From positions 1 to 45,120 of the forward strand of contig NZ_LZLJ01000059.1 in assembly GCF_001668625.1 (NCBI RefSeq): DNA of 45,120 nucleotides. Direction: 5' to 3'. Origin of the DNA: Mycobacterium sp. 1274756.6 (GTDB lineage: Bacteria > Actinomycetota > Actinomycetes > Mycobacteriales > Mycobacteriaceae). The notes under the pieces were generated by a model, which was not told the origin of the DNA, did not search any database, and saw nothing but the letters and a program-made list of their open reading frames with translations. A program made the translations under genes and the position numbers. This document shows, one piece after another, positions 13,803 through 21,796 of the stretch (within the stretch, counting starts at the first letter, position 1; each line of letters begins with the position of its first letter).

Positions 13803-15338
13803 CTACGTTTGTAAAACTCGTTGGTCGGGGCTGTCCGGGTCGCTGTCGGGGTCGCTGTCCGGCTCCGCCCGCTGGCCGGCGAGGCGGGCCGCCAGCACCG
13901 AGTGCCGCCTGCCGTAGCCGAGGTAGACCGCCACCCCGGCGACCATCCAGACCCCGAACCGCACCCAGGTCAGGGCGGTCAGGTTGAGCATCAGCCACAG
14001 GCAGGCCGCGATCGACACGATCGGCAGCACCGGCACCCACGGCGCCCGGAAGCCGCGGGGCAGCTCCGGGCGGGTGCGGCGCAGCACCAGCACGCCCGCC
14101 GAGACCAGCACGAAGGCGAACAGCGTGCCGACGTTGACCATCTCTTCGAGCTTGTCCATCGGGAACACCGACGCGGCGACGGCCACCAGCACCGCGACCA
14201 GCACCGTGATGCGCACCGGGGTGCCGCGCGCGCCGGTGCGGGCCAGCGGCCGCGGCAGCAGCCCGTCGCGCGACATCGCGAACAGCACCCGCGACTGGCC
14301 GAGCATGAGCACCATGACCACGGTGGTCAGTCCCGCCAGCGCGCCGATCGAGATCACCCCGCTGGCCCAGCCGACCCCGTTGAGCACGAAGGCGGTGGCC
14401 AGGTTCGGCGGGGCGCCGCCCGCGCCGGCGCGCAGTTCGGTGTAGGACACCATCCCCGAGAGCACCACCGAGACCGCGAGGTAGAGCACGGTCACCACCC
14501 CGAGGGTGGCCAGGATGCCGCGCGCGACGTCCTTCTGCGGGTTACGGGTCTCCTCGGCGGTGGTGGCCACCACGTCGAAACCGATGAAGGCGAAGAACAC
14601 GATCGCGGCGCCCGCCAGCATCCCGTACCAGCCGTACTGGCTGCCCTGCGCGCCGGTCAGCAGCGACAGCACCGACTGGTCCATCCCGGTGCCGGTGGTG
14701 CCGCCGGTCTCGGGCGGTGGCACGAACGGGGTGAAGTTGGCCGCCTTGACGTAGCCGGCGCCGACCACCACCACCAGCAGCACCACGCCCACTTTGATCG
14801 CGGTGACCACCGCGGAGAACCGGGAGGACAGTTTGGTGCCCGCGGCCAGCAGCACCGCGACCAGCACCACGATCAGCAGCGCGCCCCAGTCCACGGTGAG
14901 CGAGCCCAGCGCCACGGTGCCGCCGCCGAAACCGAAGACGGTGCCCAGATAGCTCGACCAGCCCTTGGCGACCACCGCGGTGCCCAGGGCGAACTCCAGC
15001 ACCAGGTTCCAGCCGACGATCCAGGCGACGAACTCGCCGAAGGTGGCGTAGGAGAAGGTGTAGGCGCTGCCGGCCACCGGCACCGTCGAGGCGAACTCGG
15101 CGTAGCACAGTGCCGCGAGCCCGCAGGTGACCGCCGCGATCACGAACGACACCGAGATGGCCGGGCCGGTCAGGTCGGCTGCGGTCGAGGCGGTGACGGT
15201 GAAGATGCCCGCACCGACGACCACCGAGACGCCGAAGACGGTCAGGTCCCGCCAGGTCAGGTCGCGGCGCAGCCGGGTGCCGGCCTCCTCGGTGTCGGCG
15301 ATGGACTGTTCCACCGACTTGGTGCGCCACCGGTTCAT
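13803..15338 (-). CDS. APC-family amino-acid permease (Rv3253c-like)
   Basis: Encodes a 511-aa polytopic transporter of the amino acid-polyamine-organocation family, cationic-amino-acid-transporter type. The TM1 signature VVVGAGIFTVTA, the TM2-3 region YAEFASTVPVAGSAYTFSYATFGE and about 12-14 hydrophobic segments are visible. The tail is acidic with a short tandem repeat (DSDPDSDPDS), encoded by a duplicated stretch around 13837-13860. The ATG overlaps the stop of the CDF gene (ATGA), so it is the last gene of the manB operon as well as the gene convergent in order with Rv3253c. Substrate not determinable from sequence. Confidence 0.9.
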   Translation of the reverse strand: MNRWRTKSVEQSIADTEEAGTRLRRDLTWRDLTVFGVSVVVGAGIFTVTASTAADLTGPAISVSFVIAAVTCGLAALCYAEFASTVPVAGSAYTFSYATFGEFVAWIVGWNLVLEFALGTAVVAKGWSSYLGTVFGFGGGTVALGSLTVDWGALLIVVLVAVLLAAGTKLSSRFSAVVTAIKVGVVLLVVVVGAGYVKAANFTPFVPPPETGGTTGTGMDQSVLSLLTGAQGSQYGWYGMLAGAAIVFFAFIGFDVVATTAEETRNPQKDVARGILATLGVVTVLYLAVSVVLSGMVSYTELRAGAGGAPPNLATAFVLNGVGWASGVISIGALAGLTTVVMVLMLGQSRVLFAMSRDGLLPRPLARTGARGTPVRITVLVAVLVAVAASVFPMDKLEEMVNVGTLFAFVLVSAGVLVLRRTRPELPRGFRAPWVPVLPIVSIAACLWLMLNLTALTWVRFGVWMVAGVAVYLGYGRRHSVLAARLAGQRAEPDSDPDSDPDSPDQRVLQT

Positions 15339-16261
15339 CGCTCACCTCCGGTTGTCGAGCGGTCCAGGTCCGGTTCCAGGTAGATCAGCCGCGCGGCGGG
15401 CACCGCGGCCCGGATGCGCGCCTCGGCGGCGTCGATGGTGGCGGCGACGGTGGCCAGGTCGACGTGGGCGCCCAGCGCGATCTTGGCCGCCACCAGCAGT
15501 TCGTCGGGGCCCAGGTACTGGGTGCGCAGGTGGATCAGCCGCTCGACGTGTTCGGTGCCGGCCACCGCGGCGCGGATCGCGGCGTCCTCGGCGCCGGTCG
15601 CGCCCTCCCCGATGAGCAGGCTGTACATCTCGACCATCAGGATCACCGCGATCACCCCGAGCAGCGCCCCGATCCCGACGGTGGCCACGCCGTCCCAGAC
15701 CGGGTCGCCGGTGAGCACGGTCAGCCCCACCCCGGCCGCCGCGAAGACCAGCCCGACCAGCGCCCCGGTGTCCTCCAGCAGCACGACCGGCAGCTCCGGG
15801 CTGCGGGAGGTGCGGATGAACTGCCACCAGCTGCCGGATCCGCGCAGCGGCCGCGACTCGCGGACCGCGGTGGTGAAGCTGTAGGTCTCCAGCCCGATGG
15901 CGACCGCCAGGATGCCCAGCGCCACCACCGGAGCGGTGACCGGGGTGGGGGCGACGATCTTGTGGTAGCCCTCGTAGAGCGCGAAGACCGCGCCGAGGGT
16001 GAACAGCACCAGCGCCACCACGAACGACCAGAAGTAGCGGGAGCGGCCGTAGCCGAACGGGTGGGTGGGGTCGGCGGCGCGGCGGGCGGCGCGCTGGCCC
16101 CACAGCAGCAGCGCCTGGTTGCCGGTGTCGGCCACCGAGTGCACGGCTTCGGCCAGCAGCGCCGAACTGCCGGTGATCGCGAACCCGGCGAACTTGGCGG
16201 CGGCGATGCCGGCGTTGGCGGTCAACGCCGCCAGGATGGCGCGGGTGCTGCCGCTGCTCAC
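15335..16261 (-). CDS. Cation diffusion facilitator (CDF) metal exporter
   Basis: Encodes a 308-aa CDF protein: six predicted TM segments, beginning AILAALTANAGIAAAKFAGF, with the first metal-site region in SSALLAEAVHSVADTGNQALLL (the HxxxD pattern of TM2). A cytoplasmic C-terminal domain ends in IYLEPDL. The segment DPTHPFGYGRSRYFWSF is characteristic of the family. Starts with GTG overlapping the manA stop (GTGA) and overlaps the APC gene by 4 bp. Likely exports Zn, Fe or Mn by proton antiport. Its place inside a mannose operon could reflect supply or control of metal for the metal-dependent ManA and ManB, but that is a guess. Confidence 0.9.
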   Translation of the reverse strand: MSSGSTRAILAALTANAGIAAAKFAGFAITGSSALLAEAVHSVADTGNQALLLWGQRAARRAADPTHPFGYGRSRYFWSFVVALVLFTLGAVFALYEGYHKIVAPTPVTAPVVALGILAVAIGLETYSFTTAVRESRPLRGSGSWWQFIRTSRSPELPVVLLEDTGALVGLVFAAAGVGLTVLTGDPVWDGVATVGIGALLGVIAVILMVEMYSLLIGEGATGAEDAAIRAAVAGTEHVERLIHLRTQYLGPDELLVAAKIALGAHVDLATVAATIDAAEARIRAAVPAARLIYLEPDLDRSTTGGER

Positions 16262-17499
16262 GCGCCCACGGTGACCCGGAACACCGTCGCAGGCCCGCGG
16301 GCCAGCAACCGGATCGGCCCGTCCTCGGCACCGACCCAGGCGGCCATGCCCCGCTCCAGGGTCAGGGTGGTGGCCTTGGCGTGCACCGTCATCGCGCCCT
16401 CGGTGCAGACCAGGATCTGCGGCCCGTCGTAGGGGCAGGGCGCGTCGACCTCGTGGCCCAGGTCGGCCCCGTCGAGGCGGAGGGCGGCCACCGCGAACTC
16501 CTCGGCCGGGGTCTGGTAGATCCGGGCGAAGCCGTCGCAGCGGGTCGGGGTGCGTAGCGCCGCCTCGGCGGTGGGGCTGAAGTCGAGCACCCGCAGCAGT
16601 TCGGGGACATCGACGTGCTTGGGGGTCAGCCCGCCGCGCAGCACGTTGTCGGAGTTGGCCATCACCTCCAGCCCGACACCGTTGAGGTAGGTGTGCAGGT
16701 TGCCGGCGGGCAGGAACAGCCCCTCCCCCGGCGCCAGCCGGATCCGGTTGAGCAGCAGTGCGGCCAGCACCCCCGCGTCGCCGGGGTAGCGTTCGCCCAG
16801 CTCCAGCAGGGTGCGCACCTCGGCGCTGAACTCCTCGGCGCCCGAGGCCGCGTAGTGGATCGCGCCGTCGAGCACCGCGGGCACCAAGACGTCGAGGTCG
16901 GGCTGCGGTGCGGTGATCCAGGTGGTGAACAGGGCGCGCAGCCCGTCGGCGTCGGACTGGCCGCCGTCTGAATTGGCACCGAGCAGGTCGATGAACGGGT
17001 CCAGGTCGGAGACCGCCAGCGCGCGCAGCAACCCGATGGTGCGGGCCACCGGGCGGAACCCGGCCAGCGCTTCGAACGGCTGCAGCGCCACCAGCAGTTC
17101 GGGCTTGTGGCTGCTGTCGCGGTAGTTGCGGACCGGGGCGTTGACCGGCACCCCGGCCGCCTCCTCCCGTCGGAAGCCGTCCACCGCCTGCGCGGCGCTG
17201 GGGTGGGCCTGCAGCGACAGCGGTTCGTCGGCGGCGAGGATCTTGACCAGAAACGGCAGGGTGTCGCCGAACCGGTCGCAGGTGGCCGCGCCGAGTTGCC
17301 CCTCCGGGTCGGCGGCCAGGGTCTCCAGCAGGGAGGTCTCCCCGCCCTCGGTGGCCAGATAGGCCGAGTCGCCGGGGTGGGCGCCCAGCCACAGCTCGGC
17401 CTCGGGATGCACGGTCGGGACCGGACGGCCGGTGAATTCGGCGATGGCGGTCCGCGACCCCCAGGCGTAGGTGCGTATCGCACCGCGTAGCAGTTCCAC
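16258..17499 (-). CDS. manA: Mannose-6-phosphate isomerase
   Basis: Encodes a 413-aa type I phosphomannose isomerase, a zinc enzyme that interconverts fructose-6-P and mannose-6-P, the entry point to GDP-mannose, PIMs, LAM and mannoproteins. Motifs: AELWLGAHP, the zinc-binding SLQAHPS (Gln/His), the HKPELLVAL stretch (Glu), LFLPAGNLHTYLNG (His) and the C-terminal cupin end. Starts ATG 9 bp after the TobH-like gene; its stop overlaps the CDF start. Orthologue of Rv3255c. Confidence 0.95.
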   Translation of the reverse strand: MELLRGAIRTYAWGSRTAIAEFTGRPVPTVHPEAELWLGAHPGDSAYLATEGGETSLLETLAADPEGQLGAATCDRFGDTLPFLVKILAADEPLSLQAHPSAAQAVDGFRREEAAGVPVNAPVRNYRDSSHKPELLVALQPFEALAGFRPVARTIGLLRALAVSDLDPFIDLLGANSDGGQSDADGLRALFTTWITAPQPDLDVLVPAVLDGAIHYAASGAEEFSAEVRTLLELGERYPGDAGVLAALLLNRIRLAPGEGLFLPAGNLHTYLNGVGLEVMANSDNVLRGGLTPKHVDVPELLRVLDFSPTAEAALRTPTRCDGFARIYQTPAEEFAVAALRLDGADLGHEVDAPCPYDGPQILVCTEGAMTVHAKATTLTLERGMAAWVGAEDGPIRLLARGPATVFRVTVGA

Positions 17500-17508
17500 T
17501 GTCTTGAA

Positions 17509-18579
17509 CTATCCCCGTCTCTCCCCGCGCAGCCGCAGGTACACCGCGGCCAACTCCAGCCGGACGGCCAGCACGGCCGCCTGCTGCTCGGCGGGCACCC
17601 GGTCCGCCGCGGCGGCCGGGTCGCGGTCGTCGGCGGCGGTGTCGTCTGCGGTGACCAGGTCGACGTCGGCGAGCCCGGCGACCCGGGCGGCCACCACCGT
17701 CCGGTGCTCGGCCAGCGCCAGCGCCAGCACGCGCAGCCGGGCCGGTGCCGGCCCGTCGATCTGATCGTCGTGGAAGATGCTAGCGGTCGGCGCCGACCGC
17801 AGCGCCGCAACCGCGTCGCCGAGCCCGCCCGCCGCGGCCGGGGTGCGGGCGATGCGCAGCAGGGCGGCGCTGCCGTGCCGGGCCAGCGCGAGCGTGGTGG
17901 GGTCGTCCCCGGCGAGCGCGACCGACCGTCCGGCCAGCCGCTCGGCCAGGTTCTTCGCCGGGTTGGTGAACACCTCGCGGGCCGGCCCGTCGCGCAGCGC
18001 CTCGGCGTCGAGCGCATCGGCCACCGCCGCCAGGTCGGCCCGGGTGCGCGGTCCGACGGCACCGAGCGCCGCCAGCCCGGCGGCCAGGTGCCCGGCGAGC
18101 CGGAATTCGTCGGGGACCGCGATGCGCGGCGCCAGCACCGCCGCCCGGCCGGCGGCGGCGTCGCGCAACGGCCCCTCGTACGGCGCGGCGATCACCACCC
18201 GGGCGCCGCGGCGCACCCCGGTCGCCGCGCCGGTGACCAGCGCCGGGTCAGCGGGATCGTCGCCGGCGACCAGCAGCACGTCCAGCGGGCCGATCCACGG
18301 CGGCACCTCGCCGGCCTGCACCAGCGGGGTGGCCGACGAGCCGGACTGGGTGGCGGCCAGCAGCGCGCCCGCGGTGCCGGCGCCGCCCCGCCCGGCCAGG
18401 TGGATCAGGGTGCGCGCCGGGTCGTCGCCCAGCGTCGCGAGCGCGCCCTCCTCGACCGCGGCGGCGACCGCCCGCACCTGCGCGCCGGCCATGGCGGTCG
18501 CCCGCAGCAGGCCGTCGGTGTCCGCGGCGAGCAGGTCGTCGCCGTCATCGAGGTCGATCGCCGCGTGGCGGGCGGTCAC
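17509..18579 (-). CDS. TobH-like SIS-domain protein (Rv3256c-like)
   Basis: Encodes a 356-aa protein always found between manB and manA in mycobacteria and often annotated TobH. It shows two weak SIS-like (phosphosugar isomerase) halves: a nucleotide/sugar-type glycine-rich LIHLAGRGGAGTAGALLAA near residue 57, and a GARVVIAAPYEGPL strand-loop. No catalytic residues are evident, so enzymatic activity is uncertain. It lies 10 bp after manB and 9 bp before manA, consistent with a role in mannose-phosphate metabolism or regulation. The start is a GTG (MTARHAAIDLDDGDD). Confidence 0.8.
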   Translation of the reverse strand: MTARHAAIDLDDGDDLLAADTDGLLRATAMAGAQVRAVAAAVEEGALATLGDDPARTLIHLAGRGGAGTAGALLAATQSGSSATPLVQAGEVPPWIGPLDVLLVAGDDPADPALVTGAATGVRRGARVVIAAPYEGPLRDAAAGRAAVLAPRIAVPDEFRLAGHLAAGLAALGAVGPRTRADLAAVADALDAEALRDGPAREVFTNPAKNLAERLAGRSVALAGDDPTTLALARHGSAALLRIARTPAAAGGLGDAVAALRSAPTASIFHDDQIDGPAPARLRVLALALAEHRTVVAARVAGLADVDLVTADDTAADDRDPAAAADRVPAEQQAAVLAVRLELAAVYLRLRGERRG

Positions 18580-18589
18580 CGCGGCGCCT

Positions 18590-19978
18590 TCACCGCGGTG
18601 CCTTCTGGGAGGCGGTGATCTCCGCGCCGACCCGGTCCACCAGTTCGGTCACCTCGTCGACGCCGGGGGCTTCGACATTGAGACGCAGCAGCGGCTCGGT
18701 GTTGGAGCTGCGCAGGTTGAACCAGCTGCCGTCGGTGAGGTCCACGGTCACCCCGTCGAGGCGGTCGACGTCGCGGACGCGCCCGTCGAGGGCGGCCAGC
18801 ACCGCGGCCACCGCGGCGTCGGCGTCGGCGACGGTGAAGTTGATCTCGCCGGACGCCGCGTAGCGCTGGTAGTCGGCGGTCAGCTCCGACAGCGGCCGCT
18901 GCTGCCCGCCGAGCGCGGCCAGCATGTGCAGGGCGGCCAGCATGCCCGAGTCCGCGCCCCAGAAGTCGCGGAAGTAGTAGTGCGCGGAGTGCTCCCCGCC
19001 GAAGACCGCGCCGGTCTCGGCCATCAGCGCCTTGATGTAGGAGTGCCCGACCCGCGAGCGCACCGGGGTGCCGCCGCGTTCGGTGACCAACTCGGGTACG
19101 GCGCGCGAGGTGATCAGGTTGTGGATCACCGTGGCGCCCGGTTCCCGGTCCAGCTCGCGGGCGGCCACCAGCGCGGTCACCGCCGACGGCGAGACCGGCT
19201 CGCCGCGTTCGTCGATGACGAAGCACCGGTCGGCGTCGCCGTCGAACGCCAGCCCGATGTCGGCGCCGGTCTCGCGGACGTAGGCCTGCAGGTCGCGCAG
19301 GTTCGCCGGGTCCAGCGGGTTGGCCTCGTGGTTGGGAAAGGAGCCGTCGAGCTCGAAGTACAGCGGCAGCACGGTGAGCCCGGCGATCGGGTCGAGCACC
19401 GCCGGCGCGGTGTGCCCGGCCATCCCGTTGCCCGCGTCGACCGCCACCCGCAGCGGGCGCAGCCCGGTGGTGTCGACCAGCGAGCGCAGGTGGGTGCCGT
19501 AGTCGGCCAGCACGTCGGTGTCGGTGATCGAGCCGGCCGGGCCGTGGTGGACGGGCACCCCGGCGATGACGGCGTCGCCGATCTCGCGGAGCCCGGTGTC
19601 GGCGCCGACCGGCCGCGCCGCCGCCCGGCACAGCTTGATGCCGTTGTAGGCGGCCGGGTTATGGCTGGCGGTGAACATCGCGCCGGGGCAGTCGAGCGCC
19701 CCGGAGGCGAAGTACAACTGGTCGGTGGAGGCCAGCCCGATCCGCACCACGTCCAGGCCCTGCGCGCGCACCCCGCCGGCGAACGCGGCCGCCAGCGACG
19801 GCGAGCTGTCGCGCATGTCGTGGCCGATCACGACTTGGCTTGCGCCCTCGGCGCGCATCAACGCCGCGAACGCGGCGCCCACCTCGGCGACGAACGCCTC
19901 GTCGAGTTCGCTGCCGACCAGACCGCGCACGTCGTACGCCTTGATCACGCGGTGGACAGCCGCGGCGGGCCGGGACAT
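18590..19978 (-). CDS. manB: Phosphomannomutase/phosphoglucomutase
   Basis: Encodes a 462-aa alpha-D-phosphohexomutase converting mannose-6-P to mannose-1-P (possibly also glucose phosphates). Active-site serine Ser105 is in TASHNP, the Mg loop DGDADR is at 246-251, the sugar loop is GEHSAHYYF, and the phosphate loop RSSNTEP is near the C terminus. I place the start at the ATG of MSRPAAAVHRVIKAYDVRG, which has AGGAG about 8 nt upstream and matches Rv3257c; an upstream in-frame extension is not supported. Head of the run manB-TobH-manA-CDF-APC. A TAGGCT at 20022-20027 (minus) could be its -10, but no matching -35 was found. Confidence 0.95.
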   Translation of the reverse strand: MSRPAAAVHRVIKAYDVRGLVGSELDEAFVAEVGAAFAALMRAEGASQVVIGHDMRDSSPSLAAAFAGGVRAQGLDVVRIGLASTDQLYFASGALDCPGAMFTASHNPAAYNGIKLCRAAARPVGADTGLREIGDAVIAGVPVHHGPAGSITDTDVLADYGTHLRSLVDTTGLRPLRVAVDAGNGMAGHTAPAVLDPIAGLTVLPLYFELDGSFPNHEANPLDPANLRDLQAYVRETGADIGLAFDGDADRCFVIDERGEPVSPSAVTALVAARELDREPGATVIHNLITSRAVPELVTERGGTPVRSRVGHSYIKALMAETGAVFGGEHSAHYYFRDFWGADSGMLAALHMLAALGGQQRPLSELTADYQRYAASGEINFTVADADAAVAAVLAALDGRVRDVDRLDGVTVDLTDGSWFNLRSSNTEPLLRLNVEAPGVDEVTELVDRVGAEITASQKAPR

Positions 19979-20068
19979 GGCGGTGCTCCTGACGGTGACG
20001 GACTCGACTCGTGTGGCTGTCAGCCTACCGGCCGGCCTCCGCGGTGCGGGCCACCTCACCGCGTGAAA

Positions 20069-20461
20069 TCAGCTGGGGTCGGGCAACACCCGCAGGTGCC
20101 CGCGGCGCCGGCCGCCGCCGCGCGGCGGACCACCGGGCTCGTGGGGCTGCGGGCCGGGCGGCGGGACGAATCCGGCCGCCGTGGCGGCGACCCCGGTGCG
20201 GCTCTCCCGCACCGCGTCGGCCAGGGCGACCAGGTCGTCGTCTTCGGAGGGCGCGGTCAGCGGCCCGGCGTGGCGGACCAGCTCCCAGCCGCGGGGAGCG
20301 GTGATTCGCCCGGCGTGGCTGACGCACAGATCCCAGGAGTGCGGTTCGCGTGCGGTCGCCAGCGGGCCGACCACCGCGGTGGAATCCGAGTAGACGAACG
20401 TCAACGTCGCCACCGCGTAGTGCGGGCATCCGGGCCGACAGCAGCGACGAACAACAGTCAC
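20069..20461 (-). CDS. DUF3499 protein (Rv3258c-like)
   Basis: Encodes a 130-aa actinobacterial conserved protein. The N-terminal block RRCCRPGCPHYAVATLTFVYSDSTAVVGPL and the later SWDLCVSHAGRIT supply four Cys plus His residues and look like a small zinc-binding unit; the C-terminal half is Pro/Gly/Arg-rich and probably disordered. Starts at GTG with a TAGCCT only 6 nt upstream, so translation is likely leaderless. Divergent from the Rv3259-like gene with 89 bp between. Function unknown. Confidence 0.85.
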   Translation of the reverse strand: MTVVRRCCRPGCPHYAVATLTFVYSDSTAVVGPLATAREPHSWDLCVSHAGRITAPRGWELVRHAGPLTAPSEDDDLVALADAVRESRTGVAATAAGFVPPPGPQPHEPGGPPRGGGRRRGHLRVLPDPS

Positions 20462-20467
20462 GCCGGA

Positions 20468-20473
20468 AGGCTA
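20468..20473 (-). promoter_or_regulatory. -10 element of DUF3499 gene, leaderless type
   Basis: TAGCCT on the minus strand, 6 nt before the GTG start, fits the mycobacterial TANNNT -10 of leaderless transcripts. No Shine-Dalgarno sequence is present in the 6-nt gap. Confidence 0.5.
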
Positions 20474-20537
20474 TCGTGGGCACCCAGCCGCGCCGCGCCG
20501 GACACGCGCGGGCGGGGGTGCGGCGATGTGGAACCGT

Positions 20538-20543
20538 TATCAT
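20538..20543 (+). promoter_or_regulatory. -10 element of Rv3259-like gene, leaderless type
   Basis: TATCAT, 7 nt upstream of the ATG at 20551, matches TANNNT and would place the transcription start at or next to the start codon. Confidence 0.5.
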
Positions 20544-20550
20544 CGGCCCG

Positions 20551-21015
20551 ATGAGGGATCGGCGTGCCGCCGCCGCCCGGCGCGGCCGCGAAGTGCGGGG
20601 CCCGCTGTTGCCGCCGACGGTGCCGGGCTGGCGCAGCCGGGCGGAACGTTTCGACATGGCGGTGCTGGAGGCCTACGAGCCCATCGAGCAGCGGCTCGGC
20701 TCGCGGATCGCGGAGTTGGACATCGCGGTCGATGAGATTCCGCGGATCTCCCCGCGCGACCCGGAGAACGTGCAGTGGCCGCCGGAGGTGGTCGCCGATG
20801 GACCGATCGCCCTGGCCCGGCTGATTCCCGCGGGGGTGGACGTGCGCGGCAACGCAACCCGCGCGCGGGTCTTGTTGTTCCGCAAGCCGATCGAGCGGCG
20901 CGCCAAGGATTCCGAGGATCTCACCGACTTGCTGCACGAGATTCTGGTGGCCCAGGTCGCCACCTATCTGGACGTGGATCCGTCGGTCATCGACCCCACC
21001 ATCGACGACCGGTGA
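20551..21015 (+). CDS. Zincin-like metallopeptidase family protein (Rv3259-like)
   Basis: Encodes a 154-aa actinobacterial conserved protein assigned to the zincin-like metallopeptidase-like family. Nearly all of Rv3259 is recognisable: RGPLLPPTVPGWRSRAERF, VDEIPRI, ADGPIALARLIPAGVDVRG, LFRKPIERRAKDSEDL and LLHEILVAQVA. The helix that would carry HExxH in an active zincin reads HEILV, so catalysis is doubtful. I use the ATG at 20551 because of the -10 just upstream; the longer frame upstream overlaps the divergent gene and is not conserved. Confidence 0.85.
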   Translation: MRDRRAAAARRGREVRGPLLPPTVPGWRSRAERFDMAVLEAYEPIEQRLGSRIAELDIAVDEIPRISPRDPENVQWPPEVVADGPIALARLIPAGVDVRGNATRARVLLFRKPIERRAKDSEDLTDLLHEILVAQVATYLDVDPSVIDPTIDDR

Positions 21016-21053
21016 GCGCCGCGGGTTAGCCGCTGCGGGTTAGACGTTGCCGG

Positions 21054-21467
21054 CTAGACGATGCCGCGCTTGAGGCGGCGCCGCTCGCGTTCGGAGAGCC
21101 CGCCCCAGATCCCGAACCGCTCGTCGTGGGCCAAGGCGTACTCCAGGCATTCGCCGCGCACCGGGCAGCGCTGGCAGATCTTCTTGGCCTCCCGGGTCGA
21201 CCCGCCCTTCTCCGGGAAGAAGGCTTCCGGGTCGGTCTGGGCGCACAGCGCCTGGTCCTGCCACTCCTCGCGGGTGGCGGTCCCGCCGTCGAACAGGTCC
21301 TCATCGAAGCCCCCGGCGAAACCGGCATCGAAGCCTCCCTCGAAGGCTCCGGGGGCCGGTTCGGACACCAGGCTCAGATGCGGTCGTGTCATTCCCCCCG
21401 TGGTCGGCAAATCGGTATTAGTGTGCGGTGCTGGTCCCGTGACGCCCGGAAGGTGTTCGATCGACAC
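21054..21467 (-). CDS. whiB2: WhiB-family regulator WhiB2 (WhmD)
   Basis: Encodes a 137-aa iron-sulfur WhiB protein required for septation and division in mycobacteria. The four cluster cysteines are Cys75, Cys98, Cys101 and Cys107, followed by the GIWGG turn (119-123) and the basic ERERRRLKRGIV tail. The block LCAQTDPEAFFPEKGGSTREAKKIC is diagnostic of WhiB2. I prefer the GTG at 21467 because GAGGAGG lies 6-7 nt upstream; an ATG at 21392 (MTRPHLSLVSEP) is the alternative. The N-terminal part is divergent and has a Gly/Phe-rich run (EGGFDAGFAGGFDEDLF). A good promoter is about 140 bp upstream. Confidence 0.94.
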   Translation of the reverse strand: MSIEHLPGVTGPAPHTNTDLPTTGGMTRPHLSLVSEPAPGAFEGGFDAGFAGGFDEDLFDGGTATREEWQDQALCAQTDPEAFFPEKGGSTREAKKICQRCPVRGECLEYALAHDERFGIWGGLSERERRRLKRGIV

Positions 21468-21608
21468 GCTCCGCCTCCTCACCCTGGTCTCGTTGGTCAA
21501 TCTCGCGCACTGTGTGTTGATGTCCGGCCACTTCACTTCGAACAGGTGATCGAAACTCGGTCTGCGACACCGATTTCGGCTGGCCAACCGGGAAATGACA
21601 CTGATGTG

Positions 21609-21637
21609 ATTAGACACGGGATGTCTGCTCCGGTCAA
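21609..21637 (-). promoter_or_regulatory. whiB2 promoter
   Basis: On the minus strand TTGACC (21632-21637) and TCTAAT (21609-21614) are separated by exactly 17 bp; each matches the sigma-70-type consensus at five of six positions. The predicted start near 21602 leaves a leader of about 135 nt before the GTG. Confidence 0.65.
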
Positions 21638-21782
21638 GCTTTCGCGCGCGTTTCCATATCATCTCGTGACCGAACCCGGGCGTGTCCGTGATCGGCGAGT
21701 CGGTGTCGTGTTGGCCACATCCGCCCCCGCGCCCGCTTCCGCACCCCGGTGCCGCCCTCGAATGCCGGCCCCGAACGGGCAG

Positions 21783-21788
21783 TACTGT
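21783..21788 (+). promoter_or_regulatory. fbiA -10 element
   Basis: TACTGT, 8 nt before the GTG start of fbiA, fits TANNNT and suggests a leaderless or nearly leaderless fbiA-fbiB-Nudix mRNA. No Shine-Dalgarno sequence is visible. Confidence 0.45.
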
Positions 21789-21796
21789 CGTGCGGT

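Larger units (their letters stand above)
21468..21796. other. whiB2-fbiA divergent intergenic region
   Basis: A 329-bp gap, less GC-rich than its surroundings, between the divergent whiB2 and fbiA starts. It holds the whiB2 promoter (21609-21637, minus) with a roughly 135-nt leader, and a -10 for fbiA at 21783-21788. No protein-coding frame here resembles a known family. The long leader of whiB2 has no obvious strong hairpin that I could see. Confidence 0.6.

Noticed and set aside
15335..17392. Frame joining the CDF exporter to upstream sequence as a 685-aa fusion
   Set aside because: The first half is the manA gene read in the wrong frame; the true CDF start is the GTG at 16261 that overlaps the manA stop.
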